Shown here: in pieces, positions 8,728 to 18,390 of the stretch | Position numbering within the stretch: position 1 is the first letter of the stretch | Layout: the number at the start of each line of letters is the position of its first letter | DNA from: Endomicrobium sp. | GTDB taxonomy: Bacteria; Elusimicrobiota; Endomicrobiia; Endomicrobiales; Endomicrobiaceae | Reading direction: 5' to 3' | Length of the DNA stretch: 64,000 bases | Assembly (NCBI GenBank): GCA_031289585.1 | Contig: JAITPF010000037.1 | Location: 62,001 to 126,000 of the forward strand | Position numbers and translations under genes: made by a program | Notes under the pieces: model-generated | Told to the model about the DNA's origin: nothing | What the model saw: only the letters and a program-made list of their open reading frames with translations | The model's database searches: none

Positions 8728-9672
8728 ATGTCAAAGGAATTGTACTTAGGAATAGATATAGGTGGAACTAAGATAAAGATGGCTGTTGTTACTTCTAAAG
8801 GTTCTATAAAAGAAGAGATGGTTAGTGATACTGATATAAATGCAAAACCTTTGAATATTGTAAAATCAGTAATTAAAACGGTTTCAAAATTTAAAAATTA
8901 TTCTAAGATAAAAAATATAGGTGTGGAGATAGCAGGCGATGTCAGCTATGATACGGGAATTGTGCGTTTTTCACCGAATTTGCATAAATGGAAAAAAGTT
9001 CCGCTTAAAGAAATGTTTGAGAAAATTACAGGCAAAAAAACTTATATTGGCAATGATGCAAATACTGCTTCAATGGGTGCTTTTTGGCTTGACACTAAAG
9101 AAAAGGCTTCTAACTTGATATGTATTACGCTTGGTACGGGATTAGGCGGAGGACTTATTTTTAATAAAAAGCTTTATAGAGGCGCAAGTGGAACAGCGGG
9201 TGAAATAGGACATATTAGTATTGATCCTTATGGGCAAAAATGTAAATGTGGAAATAACGGTTGTATAGAGACATTTATAGGTGCAAAATATTTGTCAAAA
9301 CACGCCATAGAATATTTGAAAGAAAGTAAATCGTCGGTAATTGATGAACTTACAGGTAAAAATCATTCATTAATAACGCCCCAACTATTATTTGAAGCAG
9401 CTGTAGCTGGAGATGAAGTTGCAAAGGATATATGGAAAATTATGGGGGAAAAACTTGGTATTTTTCTTTCAAATATTATAAATTTCGCAAATCCTGATAC
9501 TATTGTTATTTGTGGCGGAATAATTCAAGCGGGCAAATATTTTATGGGTGCTGCATCAAATGAAATTAAAAAAAGGGCGTTTGAATTAGCAACAAAATCT
9601 TGCAAAATTCTAATTTCAAAATATACACATAAGCTTGGTGTTGTTGGTGCGGCAATGCTTCTCAAACGATAG
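8728..9672 (+). CDS. glcK: ROK-family glucokinase
   Basis: The 314-aa protein has the ROK phosphate motif DIGGTKIKMAVV at the N-terminus, GNDANTASMGAFW, the adenosine-site LGTGLGGGLIFN, and the ROK zinc motif GHISIDPYG followed by CKCGNNGCIE. It most likely phosphorylates glucose released from glucans by the GH57 enzymes, although a related hexose or N-acetyl sugar substrate cannot be excluded. It starts 4 nt after folC with AAGGAG upstream. Confidence 0.85.
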   Translation: MSKELYLGIDIGGTKIKMAVVTSKGSIKEEMVSDTDINAKPLNIVKSVIKTVSKFKNYSKIKNIGVEIAGDVSYDTGIVRFSPNLHKWKKVPLKEMFEKITGKKTYIGNDANTASMGAFWLDTKEKASNLICITLGTGLGGGLIFNKKLYRGASGTAGEIGHISIDPYGQKCKCGNNGCIETFIGAKYLSKHAIEYLKESKSSVIDELTGKNHSLITPQLLFEAAVAGDEVAKDIWKIMGEKLGIFLSNIINFANPDTIVICGGIIQAGKYFMGAASNEIKKRAFELATKSCKILISKYTHKLGVVGAAMLLKR

Positions 9673-9680
9673 TTTTTTCA

Positions 9681-11783
9681 ATGAACAAATCTTTATTTAA
9701 AAAAATCATTGCTTATGTTGTTGTGTTATTATCAACTCTAAATGCTTTTGCTTATGAGGTTGATATAGCTTCAGATAATCTTGAATATGATGAAAAAAGT
9801 GGCAAGATTAATGCAAAGGGTAATGTTATTCTTGATTGGCAAGAAAAAAAAGTATATGCTGATTATGTAGATTTTATTATTGGCGAAAAAAATATGCATG
9901 CTTATGGTAACGTTAAAGTTGAAGAATCTGGGAATGCAATTTATGCAGATAGCGTTACATATAATTATGATAAAGAAAGTGGCAGCATAAAAGAAACTTT
10001 TGGCTATTCTTCTTTTGTATTTATGCGTGCAAAGTCTATGGAAAAACAAGGTAAAGATACGTATGCGTTAAATAGTATAAAGCTTTCATCCTGTGATTTG
10101 GACAAACCGCATACACATTTTAGAGCAAAACGTGGAAAACTTATATTGAATAAAAGAATAACCCTTTATTTTCCATTTTTTTATGTTGGAAAGATACCTA
10201 TATTCCCTCTTCCTTTTGTTACTAAATCACTTGAAGGAGGCAGATCTTTTTTTTCTGATACTCAGATTGAAATTGAACCTGGTTGGATAAATGATGGAGA
10301 TATAAAGATATTCGATTATCATCTACATATAAGCCCAATATTAAAAACAAAAATTTCGTTCCCATTAAGTAAATCTTCAACAGCTAAATTAAAGTATGAT
10401 TATTTAGGTCCTAGAGGCAATGGTTATGGTGGAGAATTTGATTATGTAACACGAAATGCAAGAGGAAGTATTTATGCTTATACTATAAACGATTTAATTG
10501 ATAAAAAAGAGAAATGGAGTATAATGCCTAATTATTGGCAAAGAATAAATAATAAATGGACTATACGATCTAAGGCAGAGTTAATGAATGATAATAAATT
10601 CAATGATCGTTTTTCCCATGGTGATTGGGATAGAGTTAAGAATACTTTAGAATCTTATGCTTCTATATCTAGGCAGGGGCGCAACATAAATTTAGAAATG
10701 TTGGTACGGGATCAGAAGCAATATGTGAATGTGAATGAGAAGTATGAAATATCATCTTTAACGCTTCCTCAAGTGACGCTTACATCTTATTCCAAAAATA
10801 TTTTTTTTGGAATAACGCATAATTTTGTTTTTACTTATAGTGATGATTATAAAAAATATAGTCAGGATAAATTTTATAAAAATACAAGTCAATTTGATTA
10901 CAATCTTCAAAGACGTTTTAGATTAGGTAGAAAATTTACATTAAAACCTGCTTTAACATTAACAGAAAACTGGCAAGATAAGGATAATGCAGGAAAAGCA
11001 GATAGTAGTTTTGTTACAAGGTGTACAAGTTCTTTAAATTCAAGATTTATGGTTACAAGCTGGATGAACTGGAACGTTAATTATTCTCTAAAGTTAAGAT
11101 CAAAAGCAAATTGTTTATCCATTGAAGATTCTGCAAAAGATTATGGTTATGAAACAAATCAAACCACTTTTGCTAGCAATATGTATGTTGGAGATAGAAC
11201 TCAGATTACAAACCGTTTTTTGTACAGTTGTAAAAAGGAAAGGAGTGAAAAATCTGAAAATAATAAAAAAAGATGGTCGCCATTTTATACCGAAATAACG
11301 TGGTCTCCAAAATATTATATTACTGTATATATACAACAATCACAACTTTTAGATCCATTTAGATTTAATTCTTGTCAGATTGATTTAAGAATAGGAGAAC
11401 CTCGTAGCAAAATCTATTTCAACTTTGGTGCCTTTTACCAAAGGTATAATGATACTAAGATGTCTTACAAAAATGATGAAATTAATAATGTTTTCGGATT
11501 TGGGATGTGGATTACTCCTAAATGGAGATTTGATTACGATATAAAAACTATGATATCACGTGATTTGTCGCATAGTAGAATGAATGAACACGAGTTTAAG
11601 TTATATAGAGATTTACATTGTTATAATTTAGGTATGATATGGAAAATAAGAAATCCCAATGAGAGTGAAGTTTATTTTAAGTTTGATATGAAAACAAATA
11701 TGCCTTTTGATAGAAAGAAAGAAAATATAGATTATGAAGATCCTGAGGTTGTTTTCTACCCTTGGAGAGATGATTTTCTATGA
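9681..11783 (+). CDS. lptD: LptD-like LPS-assembly outer membrane protein
   Basis: The 700-aa protein has a signal peptide (residues 1-24, ending NAFA), an OstA/LptA-type domain at about 25-150 (IASDNLEYDEKSGKINAKGN, KKVYADYVDF), and a long C-terminal part of alternating aromatic-rich strands typical of the LptD beta barrel. LptD inserts LPS into the outer leaflet of the outer membrane. Overall sequence conservation is low, as usual for this family. It pairs functionally with lptA, lptB and lptC at 37-39 kb. It follows the glucokinase gene by 8 nt. Confidence 0.82.
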   Translation: MNKSLFKKIIAYVVVLLSTLNAFAYEVDIASDNLEYDEKSGKINAKGNVILDWQEKKVYADYVDFIIGEKNMHAYGNVKVEESGNAIYADSVTYNYDKESGSIKETFGYSSFVFMRAKSMEKQGKDTYALNSIKLSSCDLDKPHTHFRAKRGKLILNKRITLYFPFFYVGKIPIFPLPFVTKSLEGGRSFFSDTQIEIEPGWINDGDIKIFDYHLHISPILKTKISFPLSKSSTAKLKYDYLGPRGNGYGGEFDYVTRNARGSIYAYTINDLIDKKEKWSIMPNYWQRINNKWTIRSKAELMNDNKFNDRFSHGDWDRVKNTLESYASISRQGRNINLEMLVRDQKQYVNVNEKYEISSLTLPQVTLTSYSKNIFFGITHNFVFTYSDDYKKYSQDKFYKNTSQFDYNLQRRFRLGRKFTLKPALTLTENWQDKDNAGKADSSFVTRCTSSLNSRFMVTSWMNWNVNYSLKLRSKANCLSIEDSAKDYGYETNQTTFASNMYVGDRTQITNRFLYSCKKERSEKSENNKKRWSPFYTEITWSPKYYITVYIQQSQLLDPFRFNSCQIDLRIGEPRSKIYFNFGAFYQRYNDTKMSYKNDEINNVFGFGMWITPKWRFDYDIKTMISRDLSHSRMNEHEFKLYRDLHCYNLGMIWKIRNPNESEVYFKFDMKTNMPFDRKKENIDYEDPEVVFYPWRDDFL

Positions 11784-11844
11784 AATTCGTAATTATTTGC
11801 AAAGCATATTATATTTAAGAGTATATTCTTATACATGAATAGAT

Positions 11845-11935
11845 GGAGAGGTGGCCGAGTTGGTTTAAGGCGTTAGTCTCGAAAACTAATATACGGGAAA
11901 CCGTATCGTGGGTTCGAATCCCCCCCTCTCCGCCA
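11845..11935 (+). tRNA. tRNA-Ser (anticodon CGA)
   Basis: A class II cloverleaf: acceptor GGAGAGG pairs with CCTCTCC, the D arm is TGGCCGAGTTGG, the anticodon loop CTCGAAA gives CGA (reads UCG), a long variable arm follows (TACGGGAAACCGTA), the T arm is GGGTTCGAATCCC, and CCA is encoded. It marks the left border of an accessory island. Confidence 0.95.
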
Positions 11936-12000
11936 GGTTCTTTTACAACTTCGGATGAATTTTAGAAGTCAGATATTTTTCTATAAATATTCTATTAATA

Positions 12001-12135
12001 GGAAACATAAATTCATATAACAAAATAAAAGGTAGAGATAATCAAATAATTAATAATTCTGTAGAAATAGATTTGCTTAAAAAAGATATGGAATTATTGA
12101 AAATGGAAAATAGAAAATCTCAAATTAAAAATTGA
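12001..12135 (+). pseudogene. Fragment resembling the N-terminus of the next gene
   Basis: An open frame without a standard start reads GNINSYNKIKGRDNQIINNS, then a short coiled-coil-like KKDMELLKMENRK and a TGA at 12133. Its start resembles the first 25 residues of the 12165 protein (NSHNKINGNNNTVEDKSINI). It may be the remnant of a paralogue or of a duplicated 5' end. The rest of the 11936-12164 gap shows nothing recognisable. Confidence 0.4.
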
Positions 12136-12164
12136 ATTAAATATTAAAAATAGAGGGTTTAGTT

Positions 12165-13448
12165 ATGAATGATAAAAATTCACATAATAAAATAAATGGA
12201 AATAATAATACTGTAGAAGATAAATCTATAAATATAAATAATACTAAGAGCAAAAAAGAAGATAAAGAAAGTATCACAGATCCACCGGAGTCATCTAAAA
12301 AGGAAAAAATCAAATGTCCTATTTGTGATTATACAGAAGTGGAATTAATCTCAGAATCAGTGCAAGGAGGTTTTGTACCTATTCCTATTCGTGAAATTGA
12401 CTGTCCTATATGCGGTGTATATAAAATACCGCTTAATTTGTATGGCATGGAAGAAAAAACTGTTGAAGATTTACTTCCTTGTTCAGATGAAAAAGATTGT
12501 TATAGTAAGAGAAGAGCATTGTTAAAATATTATGTTAGATTGGCTGCAACTGGAAATAAGAATCTTACTATTACAGATGAACTGTGTAAAGACATTTTCA
12601 ATAGAGCTTTCCCAACGCCCATGGAACAGATAGATTATTTAATAAGATTTTTAGGAAATAGTACGTGGTTTGGAAAAGGGTTTGTTGTTCGTGAAGAAAA
12701 ACCAGAATGGAATGATGAGGGACCTGATTTTTGGTTAGGTAAAAGGAGTATAAAGGAGATTTGTGAAGACAAAGAACCACCCTCCTCTAGAGGGGGAGAA
12801 GCGTACGAATTTTTTCACTATTTAAAAAATGGCATTGAAACATCAATGCGTACTTTAATATCTGCAACAGCAAGTTTATACAAAGACAATTTATTTGAAA
12901 TCTTAAAAAATGCAAAAGAACTTAAGCTGATAGAAATACGTCACCGAGTAGAAAATTGTTATAAAATAGTGCTTACGTTAGGAGGTTGGCAAAAATACGA
13001 AGAGCTTAAAAGATGTGAGAGTGATTCTAAAATTGCTTTTATGGCTATGCAGTTTAATAATGAAAAAACTAAAGATCTTCGGGACAATCATTTAAAACCT
13101 TTCATTGAAAGCTTAGGTTTTAAGCTGTCCATATTACCAGAAATAGTTAGTAAAGAAAATCTTATTGACAACAAACTTAGGGTTGCTATAAGAGACAGCA
13201 GGTTTTCGATTTACGATTTAACTGATAGAAATAATGGCGCATACTGGGAAGCTGGATATGCGGAAGGACTAGGCAAAGCTGTTATCTATGTGTGTGAAAA
13301 GGATTCCTTTGAAGATAAAAAAACCAAACCTCTTCATTTTGATGTTAGCCATCAAGAAATATATACGTGGAAAAGTGGCGATGAGGAAAGTATAGAAAAG
13401 TTTAAATCAGACATATTGGCAAAAATTAAAATTTCATTAAATGTTTAA
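12165..13448 (+). CDS. Zinc-ribbon protein with C-terminal deoxyribosyltransferase/TIR-like domain, possible defence effector
   Basis: The 427-aa protein has three parts. Residues 1-50 are Asn/Lys-rich and polar. Residues 53-90 form a zinc ribbon (KCPICDYTE and DCPICGVYK), followed by a helical middle. Residues 300-427 (KIAFMAMQFNNEKTKDLRDN, IRDSRFSIYDLTDRNNGAYWEAGYAEGLGKAVIYV) match the nucleoside-deoxyribosyltransferase/TIR-like fold, in which the Glu of the YWEAGYA helix is the expected catalytic residue. Related domains act as NAD or nucleotide hydrolases in anti-phage systems. It lies in a tRNA-adjacent island beside a toxin-antitoxin pair and a PHP-SMC ATPase. The domain call is from memory of the motif; the exact family is uncertain. 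Confidence 0.6.
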   Translation: MNDKNSHNKINGNNNTVEDKSININNTKSKKEDKESITDPPESSKKEKIKCPICDYTEVELISESVQGGFVPIPIREIDCPICGVYKIPLNLYGMEEKTVEDLLPCSDEKDCYSKRRALLKYYVRLAATGNKNLTITDELCKDIFNRAFPTPMEQIDYLIRFLGNSTWFGKGFVVREEKPEWNDEGPDFWLGKRSIKEICEDKEPPSSRGGEAYEFFHYLKNGIETSMRTLISATASLYKDNLFEILKNAKELKLIEIRHRVENCYKIVLTLGGWQKYEELKRCESDSKIAFMAMQFNNEKTKDLRDNHLKPFIESLGFKLSILPEIVSKENLIDNKLRVAIRDSRFSIYDLTDRNNGAYWEAGYAEGLGKAVIYVCEKDSFEDKKTKPLHFDVSHQEIYTWKSGDEESIEKFKSDILAKIKISLNV

Positions 13449-13550
13449 GAATAACCTGTAAAATGGAATAAGTAGTGAGTTATATGAAAGGAACAGGATA
13501 CGAAGTCAACTGCTACGGGCTTACGCCTGTGGTTTCCAATAAGGTTTTTA

Positions 13551-13676
13551 ATGAAAAAGCTAATACCTCTAATTATAGCGTCAGTATTGTTGTCATCTCC
13601 ACTGTTTACCTCTACCCTTGAATATATCGGAAATGGTTTTGACAGAATGTTGAATATATGCCACAATGCAACTTAA
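13551..13676 (+). CDS. Possible small secreted peptide (41 aa)
   Basis: An ORF below the track's size cut-off reads MKKLIPLIIASVLLSSPLFT, a convincing signal-peptide shape, then a short tail with one Cys. An overlapping ORF at 13484-13621 encodes a different 45-residue peptide, and at most one of them is likely real. No clear ribosome site is seen, so this is only a candidate. Confidence 0.3.
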   Translation: MKKLIPLIIASVLLSSPLFTSTLEYIGNGFDRMLNICHNAT

Positions 13677-13688
13677 GGGAACGTGGAA

Positions 13689-14015
13689 ATGGGACAATTA
13701 AAAAGAGATCAAACAAAGATTTTTCAAAAATGGTTTAGTAAATTATCCTCAAATATACAAGATAAGATAGCTGAATATATTGATAGAGTTTTAGATGGAA
13801 ACATTTTAAATTGCAAAACATTAAGAAAAGGAATTAGCGAAATTGTTATAAACTATCAAAGAGGATATAGGGTTTATTATACGATATTGCAAAATAAAAC
13901 TATTTTATTACTGCTATCAGGTGGCAACAAGGGCGGAAATCAAAGAGAACAGCAGAGAGATATTGAAAAAGCAGCAATAATAAGAGATTATCTAAAAGAA
14001 AAGGAGGAAATATGA
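13689..14015 (+). CDS. RelE/ParE-superfamily toxin (HigB / HI1419-like)
   Basis: A protein of about 108 aa shows the 'addiction module killer protein' pattern: KIFQKWFSKL, RVLDGNILNCKTLRKGISEI, YQRGYRVYYTIL, then ILLLLSGGNKGGNQREQQRDI. Family members cleave mRNA on the ribosome. The track starts at GTG 13683. ATG 13689 is preferred because AAGGGA lies 8 nt upstream. Its last codons overlap the antitoxin start (ATGA), the usual toxin-first order of this subfamily. Confidence 0.88.
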   Translation: MGQLKRDQTKIFQKWFSKLSSNIQDKIAEYIDRVLDGNILNCKTLRKGISEIVINYQRGYRVYYTILQNKTILLLLSGGNKGGNQREQQRDIEKAAIIRDYLKEKEEI

Positions 14016-14350
14016 AAAATGAATTTATACCGACAAAAGATTGGAATATTGAAGAAGAAACTTTTAGCGTACACTTTGCAAAACTTTTAAGCAAAAATCC
14101 AAAAAGAATAAGTTCGTTTAAAAAGCGTGTTATCAAAGAATATAACGAAACAAGAGATTCAGCGACTTTTCTTGAGCATTTAAAAGTTGTCGCGATAGCT
14201 GAACGCAAGACTGCAATAATTGCAGAGAAAACAAAAATGAAAAGACCGAATATTTACAGGATATTATCAAAAGACAGCAACCCTTCATTTGACAATATCA
14301 AAAACATTGCGCATAATTTGGGTTTTGATTTTGTTCTAAAAAGTGCATAA
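14012..14350 (+). CDS. HigA/HI1420-like antitoxin, helix-turn-helix
   Basis: This 112-aa partner of the upstream toxin has an N-terminal toxin-binding half and a C-terminal HTH (AIIAEKTKMKRPNIYRILSK, then NPSFDNIKNIAHNLGF) characteristic of the HI1420 antidote family. It should neutralise the toxin and repress the operon. Translation is coupled through the ATGA overlap. Confidence 0.88.
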   Translation: MKNEFIPTKDWNIEEETFSVHFAKLLSKNPKRISSFKKRVIKEYNETRDSATFLEHLKVVAIAERKTAIIAEKTKMKRPNIYRILSKDSNPSFDNIKNIAHNLGFDFVLKSA

Positions 14351-14470
14351 AAGCGTATTACTTGTGCCGTTATATTAGAAAAAGGAGTTGCGATTTTTAT
14401 TGCAGTCTTTACTATTATTCTTTGGAGTATTTACTATGTAGGCAATAGGATTACTAAAAAGTTAATATAA
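14351..14470 (+). other. Gene-free stretch with a startless membrane-like reading frame
   Basis: Directly after the antitoxin stop, and in the same frame, codons read GVAIFIAVFTIILWSIYYVG, a single transmembrane-like segment ending at TAA 14470, with no usable start codon. It may be a remnant of a lost membrane gene or may be chance. The next 50 nt hold nothing recognisable. Confidence 0.2.
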
Positions 14471-14521
14471 AGCGGGTACTTATGTCCAGTAAGTTGACAA
14501 AGTAATATTTCTATATGTTTT

Positions 14522-14797
14522 AATGAACATAAAAAGAATACTAATATATATAGTCAGAAAAAGGTTCTTATCAAAGATAGTTTATCACCTGACTTCAACC
14601 TTTTAGTTCCACCGACTAATTTCTCTCATTACAGAAAATAATTAAAGAGCAATCTAACCATAGAAAGCATGACATCCAACAATCGCGAAGCCGGACAAAT
14701 AATTATACAGTGGGTGTTGTATATATCAATCATTGCACCCAAGGAATTAAAAGAAGAAATGTTGTTATTATTAAAAAGAAGTATTAATAATATATAA
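14522..14797 (+). pseudogene. Unknown gene remnant with one in-frame stop
   Basis: One frame reads SQKKVLIKDSLSPDFNLLVP, PPTNFSHYRK, a TAA at 14639, then SNLTIESMTSNNREAGQIII, a helical stretch ending KEEMLLLLKRSINNI and TAA at 14795. Composition looks coding on both sides of the stop. I do not recognise the family. It sits between the toxin-antitoxin pair and the PHP-ATPase gene. Confidence 0.35.
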
Positions 14798-14846
14798 GAA
14801 TTCTATTTGTTATAAGCTTGTGTATTTTTGAGTAAGGAGAATATCT

Positions 14847-17734
14847 ATGACTAACAATTCTGAAATAGGCTCTGAATGGAAAAAATGGGATTTGCATGTG
14901 CATACTCCAAAGACATTTTTAAATAATCAGTTTAATACAGTTGAAGTTGATGGTTTTATAAAAAAGATATTAGAATCTAATCTTTCTGTTATAGGTTTGA
15001 CAAATTATTTTAGATTTGAAGGTGCTGAATTAACTGAAATAAAACCTGCTTTAGAGAATAAGGGTATTGTTGTTTTTCCAAATGTTGAATTTAGAATTAA
15101 ACCAGAAAATAAAGAAAACGAAGATATGCATATACATTTGATATTTTCAAATGAAATTAAAGATATGGAAAACACAATTAAAAATTTTCTTGCTAGGGTT
15201 AAAACATTTGATGATAAATATTGTAGTGAGTTGACACCGGAGCATATAAAAAAACAAGTGTGTCATTTGATACCATATATAACGCTCTAGACGTTGATAA
15301 ATCTATAGCAAAGGATAGAGATTATTTCATTATAGCTTGCTCTCGAGGACAAGGAAGCTTTCGTCCTGGAACAGGAAAGGGAAGAGGAGAAAATGCTGCA
15401 ATTACTATGGATCGAAAAAGTGATATTTTATTTGGTAATTCAAAGGATACAGACCATTTTTTAAACCCATATAGATATGATAAAGCCATCCCTAAACCTG
15501 TTTTTGCTTGCTCCGATGCACATAAATTAGACGATATTGGTATAAAATATACATGGGTAAAAGCAGATACTACTTTCATGGGATTACAACAGGCTGTTTA
15601 CCATCCTTCAGAAAGAGTGTACATTGGTGCTATTCCACCTAAACTTGATAAAGTGAATCAAAATAAAAGTGCTTATATCAAATCTATATTTATTCGTACA
15701 GACAATAAATCTGTGAAACATATATGGTTTGATTGCGAAATTTTTTTAAACCCAGGACTAATAGCAATAATAGGTAATAAGGGAAGTGGAAAAAGTGCAT
15801 TATCTGACATTATAGGACATTTATGTCAATGTAAAACAATAAATGACTATGCTTCGTTTTTAAATTGTAATCGCTTTAGAAAATCTCCGGAAAAATTAGC
15901 AAATGAATATAATGGATCATTAAAATGGACTGATGACAAAAGTCAGTCGCAAACCTTGGCGGAAGTGAATTATGACACTACAATCGAAGGCGCACAATAC
16001 TTACCTCAAAAATATATAGAAAAAGTTTGTAATGATCTTAACGATGAATTTCAGCAAGAGATTGATAATGTTATATTTTCTTATATTGATGTAACAGAGA
16101 AAGATGGGGCAAAAAATCTCAAAGAATTAATTTCAAGGAAATCTAAAGTTTTTGAAAGTAAAATTTTAGAAATCAAAGAAGAACTACGCGAAATAAATAG
16201 AAGTATTGTAGAATGCGAAAGTAGATTGATACCTTCATATAAAAAAACTATTGATGAGGATTTAAAGAAGAGGAAGAGTGATTTAGAACGTCATCTAACA
16301 AATAAGCCAAAAGAAGTTATAAAACCCAAAGAAACCGAAGATGTAGAATACACAAAAAAGCTTGAAGGAGTGAATTCTAATATTTTAAAACTCCAAAAGT
16401 CTATTGACACAAATAGAGCTTTGCTAAAAGATATAAATGAAAAAATGCAAAAAGCAAAAGACTTAAAAGAAAAGGCAATTAACATCATTGATAGCATCGA
16501 TAAATTTAACATGTTTTTAGATTTTGTAATCAAAGATCTGGCACTTGAAAAGGAAACATTTAACATCAAATGCTTTTTCTCAACTGAAACAATAACTTCC
16601 ATTATTGATCCTTTGGAAAAGAAGAAGCAAGATCTTTTAGTGTTACTAAGATCAGTAGATCAAGATATTGAAAAAAAATCATTATGTTCCCAAAAAAAAG
16701 AGTTTGAGAAAAAGAGAACAGATCTCATCTCTACAGCGGATATCAAGGAAAAAGAATATCAAAAATATTTACAAGATTTAGAGAAATGGGAACTACTTAA
16801 AAAAAATATTCTAGGAGATGATAAAACTCTAAATACTATATCGTATTTAGAATCAGAAATTAAAAATGTTGCTGAAATATATCCATCTGAATATGAAGAA
16901 CTAAAAGCTTCAAGAATAAAGAAAATCAAAGAAATATATAATCAAAAAAGAAAGAAGGCTGATGTATATGTTGAACTTTACAAACCCATTGAAACCACTA
17001 TTGAAAAAATATTAGGGAAATCTAAAGAAAACATAAGATTTGAAATTAATTTTTTATTCAAAGATAAAAATATTATTACTAAGATTATGGATAGTACCAA
17101 TCTTAGAATTTCCGGTAAGTTTCAAGGCAAAGAAAAAGCATCTAATACATTAACAGCCTTAATTAAACAAACTGATTGTAATGATGTAGTAAGTGTGGAA
17201 AAATTTTTTAATGAAATACTTTCAGATATCTATGATGATTTAGAAAATTCATCAAAAAAAATTTCTAACAAAGAAGACTACTATAACCTTTTAAGTTCAT
17301 TAGATTATATAGACATAGAGTATAATTTAAGGATGGGTGCTACAACACTAGAAGAATTATCACCTGGAGAAAAAGGAATGCTTCTTCTAGTATTTTATCT
17401 AGCACTTAATAAAGGTGAAAGTCCCCTAATTATTGATCAACCAGAAGACAATTTAGATAACCAATCAATATTTCGTACACTTGTTCCTGTTATTTGTGAG
17501 GCAAAAAAACGAAGGCAAGTAATAATTGTAACACATAACCCTAACATTGCCATAGCTTGTGATGCAGAACAAATAATTTATTCTCACATGGATAAAATTA
17601 ATAATAAAATAACTTGTGAATCTGGCAGTATTGAGAATCCAAAAATGTTAGAGCATATAATGGATGTCTTGGAAGGAACTGTTCCAGCATTCGATTTGAG
17701 AACTTTAAAATATTTATTAAGAAATAGGGTATAG
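14847..17734 (+). pseudogene. TrlF-like PHP-domain/SMC-type ATPase, split by a frameshift
   Basis: Two ORFs (14847-15290 and 15260-17734) form one gene. The first starts GSEWKKWDLHVHTP, a PHP phosphoesterase-type N-terminus. The second continues the PHP domain (FACSDAHKLDDIG), then has Walker A AIIGNKGSGKSALSD, a long coiled coil (about 16100-17250), the ABC signature ELSPGEKGMLLLVFYLAL, Walker B LIIDQPEDNLDNQ and THNPNIA. The frames join at GTGTGT (15258-15263): removing one GT gives KKQVSFDTIYNAL. The dinucleotide duplication looks like a recent inactivation or an assembly error, because the 800 codons after it are intact. TrlF-type proteins are linked to DNA repair and defence. Confidence 0.75.
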
Positions 17735-17756
17735 ATGATTTGTATAAAATTATACA

Positions 17757-18056
17757 TTACTTATTCTTACGTCTTATTTCGTTATATATAATTCTTTCGC
17801 AATAAGTTATTGCTAAATCATCTGTAGATAATGTTTTTAACTTTTCATAATCAGAAAATGTTTTCATAAAATCTAATAGCTTTGTTCTGTCTGTATTTTT
17901 ATACATGCTATGGAATGCGTCAGATAATTCAATAGACTCATCGCATTTCTTACCATGAGAAAGTTGTATTCCAAAAAAAGTTTCTTTATAACCTGTGCTG
18001 GCAATCCCAGTCTTAAAAGGCTGGGAATGAATGGGCACGCCTCTCTTGCAAGGCAT
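17757..18056 (-). pseudogene. Unknown truncated ORF
   Basis: The 99-residue minus-strand ORF has a coding-like C-terminal half (SDAFHSMYKNTDRTKLLDFM, DDLAITYCERIIYNEIRRK). Its first 30 residues are translated from low-complexity or repeat-like DNA (near aaaggctgggaatgaatggg). It looks like the 3' end of a broken gene. The family was not recognised. Confidence 0.35.
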
Positions 18057-18116
18057 TGTTCTGTGATATTGGATGATAAAATAAGTCCATAGATATAAAG
18101 AGGAGGGAATAAGACT

Positions 18117-18390
18117 ATGGTAGGAAAGTGTCGGAGATGTTTAAGTCAGAAATATGTGAAGAGGGGATTGTTTAACGGGAATCAGAGGTAGAAGTGTAAA
18201 GCCTGACGAGATAGAATATGTTAAAAAAAACTTCAAAGAGCGATCGTAAGAACTGCTTATAGCCGAAAGCAAGCGATTGTTATTACAATGAAATAAGCAA
18301 TGAAGGATTAAGTGGTTGTTTGAGGATATATAGGAAGGTAAAAGAAGTAAGAATTTTTATAGAGATGCAAACAGTTGTTGAGAACAGACA
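18117..18390 (+). pseudogene. Degenerate insertion-sequence transposase (IS1-like zinc-ribbon N-terminus)
   Basis: After AGGAGGG, ATG 18117 opens KCRRCLSQKYVKRGLFNGNQ, R, a TAG, then KCKA. This is the C-x2-C...QRYKC zinc-ribbon layout of IS1/InsA-type transposases, with a stop where Tyr is expected. Frame-shifted downstream codons still suggest the following HTH (NEGLSGCLRIYRKVKEV). The ORF called at 18320-18595 begins in this debris and then runs into non-coding DNA. No inverted repeats were found. Confidence 0.45.

Noticed and set aside
15258-15263. Programmed frameshifting or phase variation in the PHP-SMC gene
   Set aside because: The GT run has only three copies and no slippery heptamer or downstream structure is evident; a simple mutation or sequence error is more likely.
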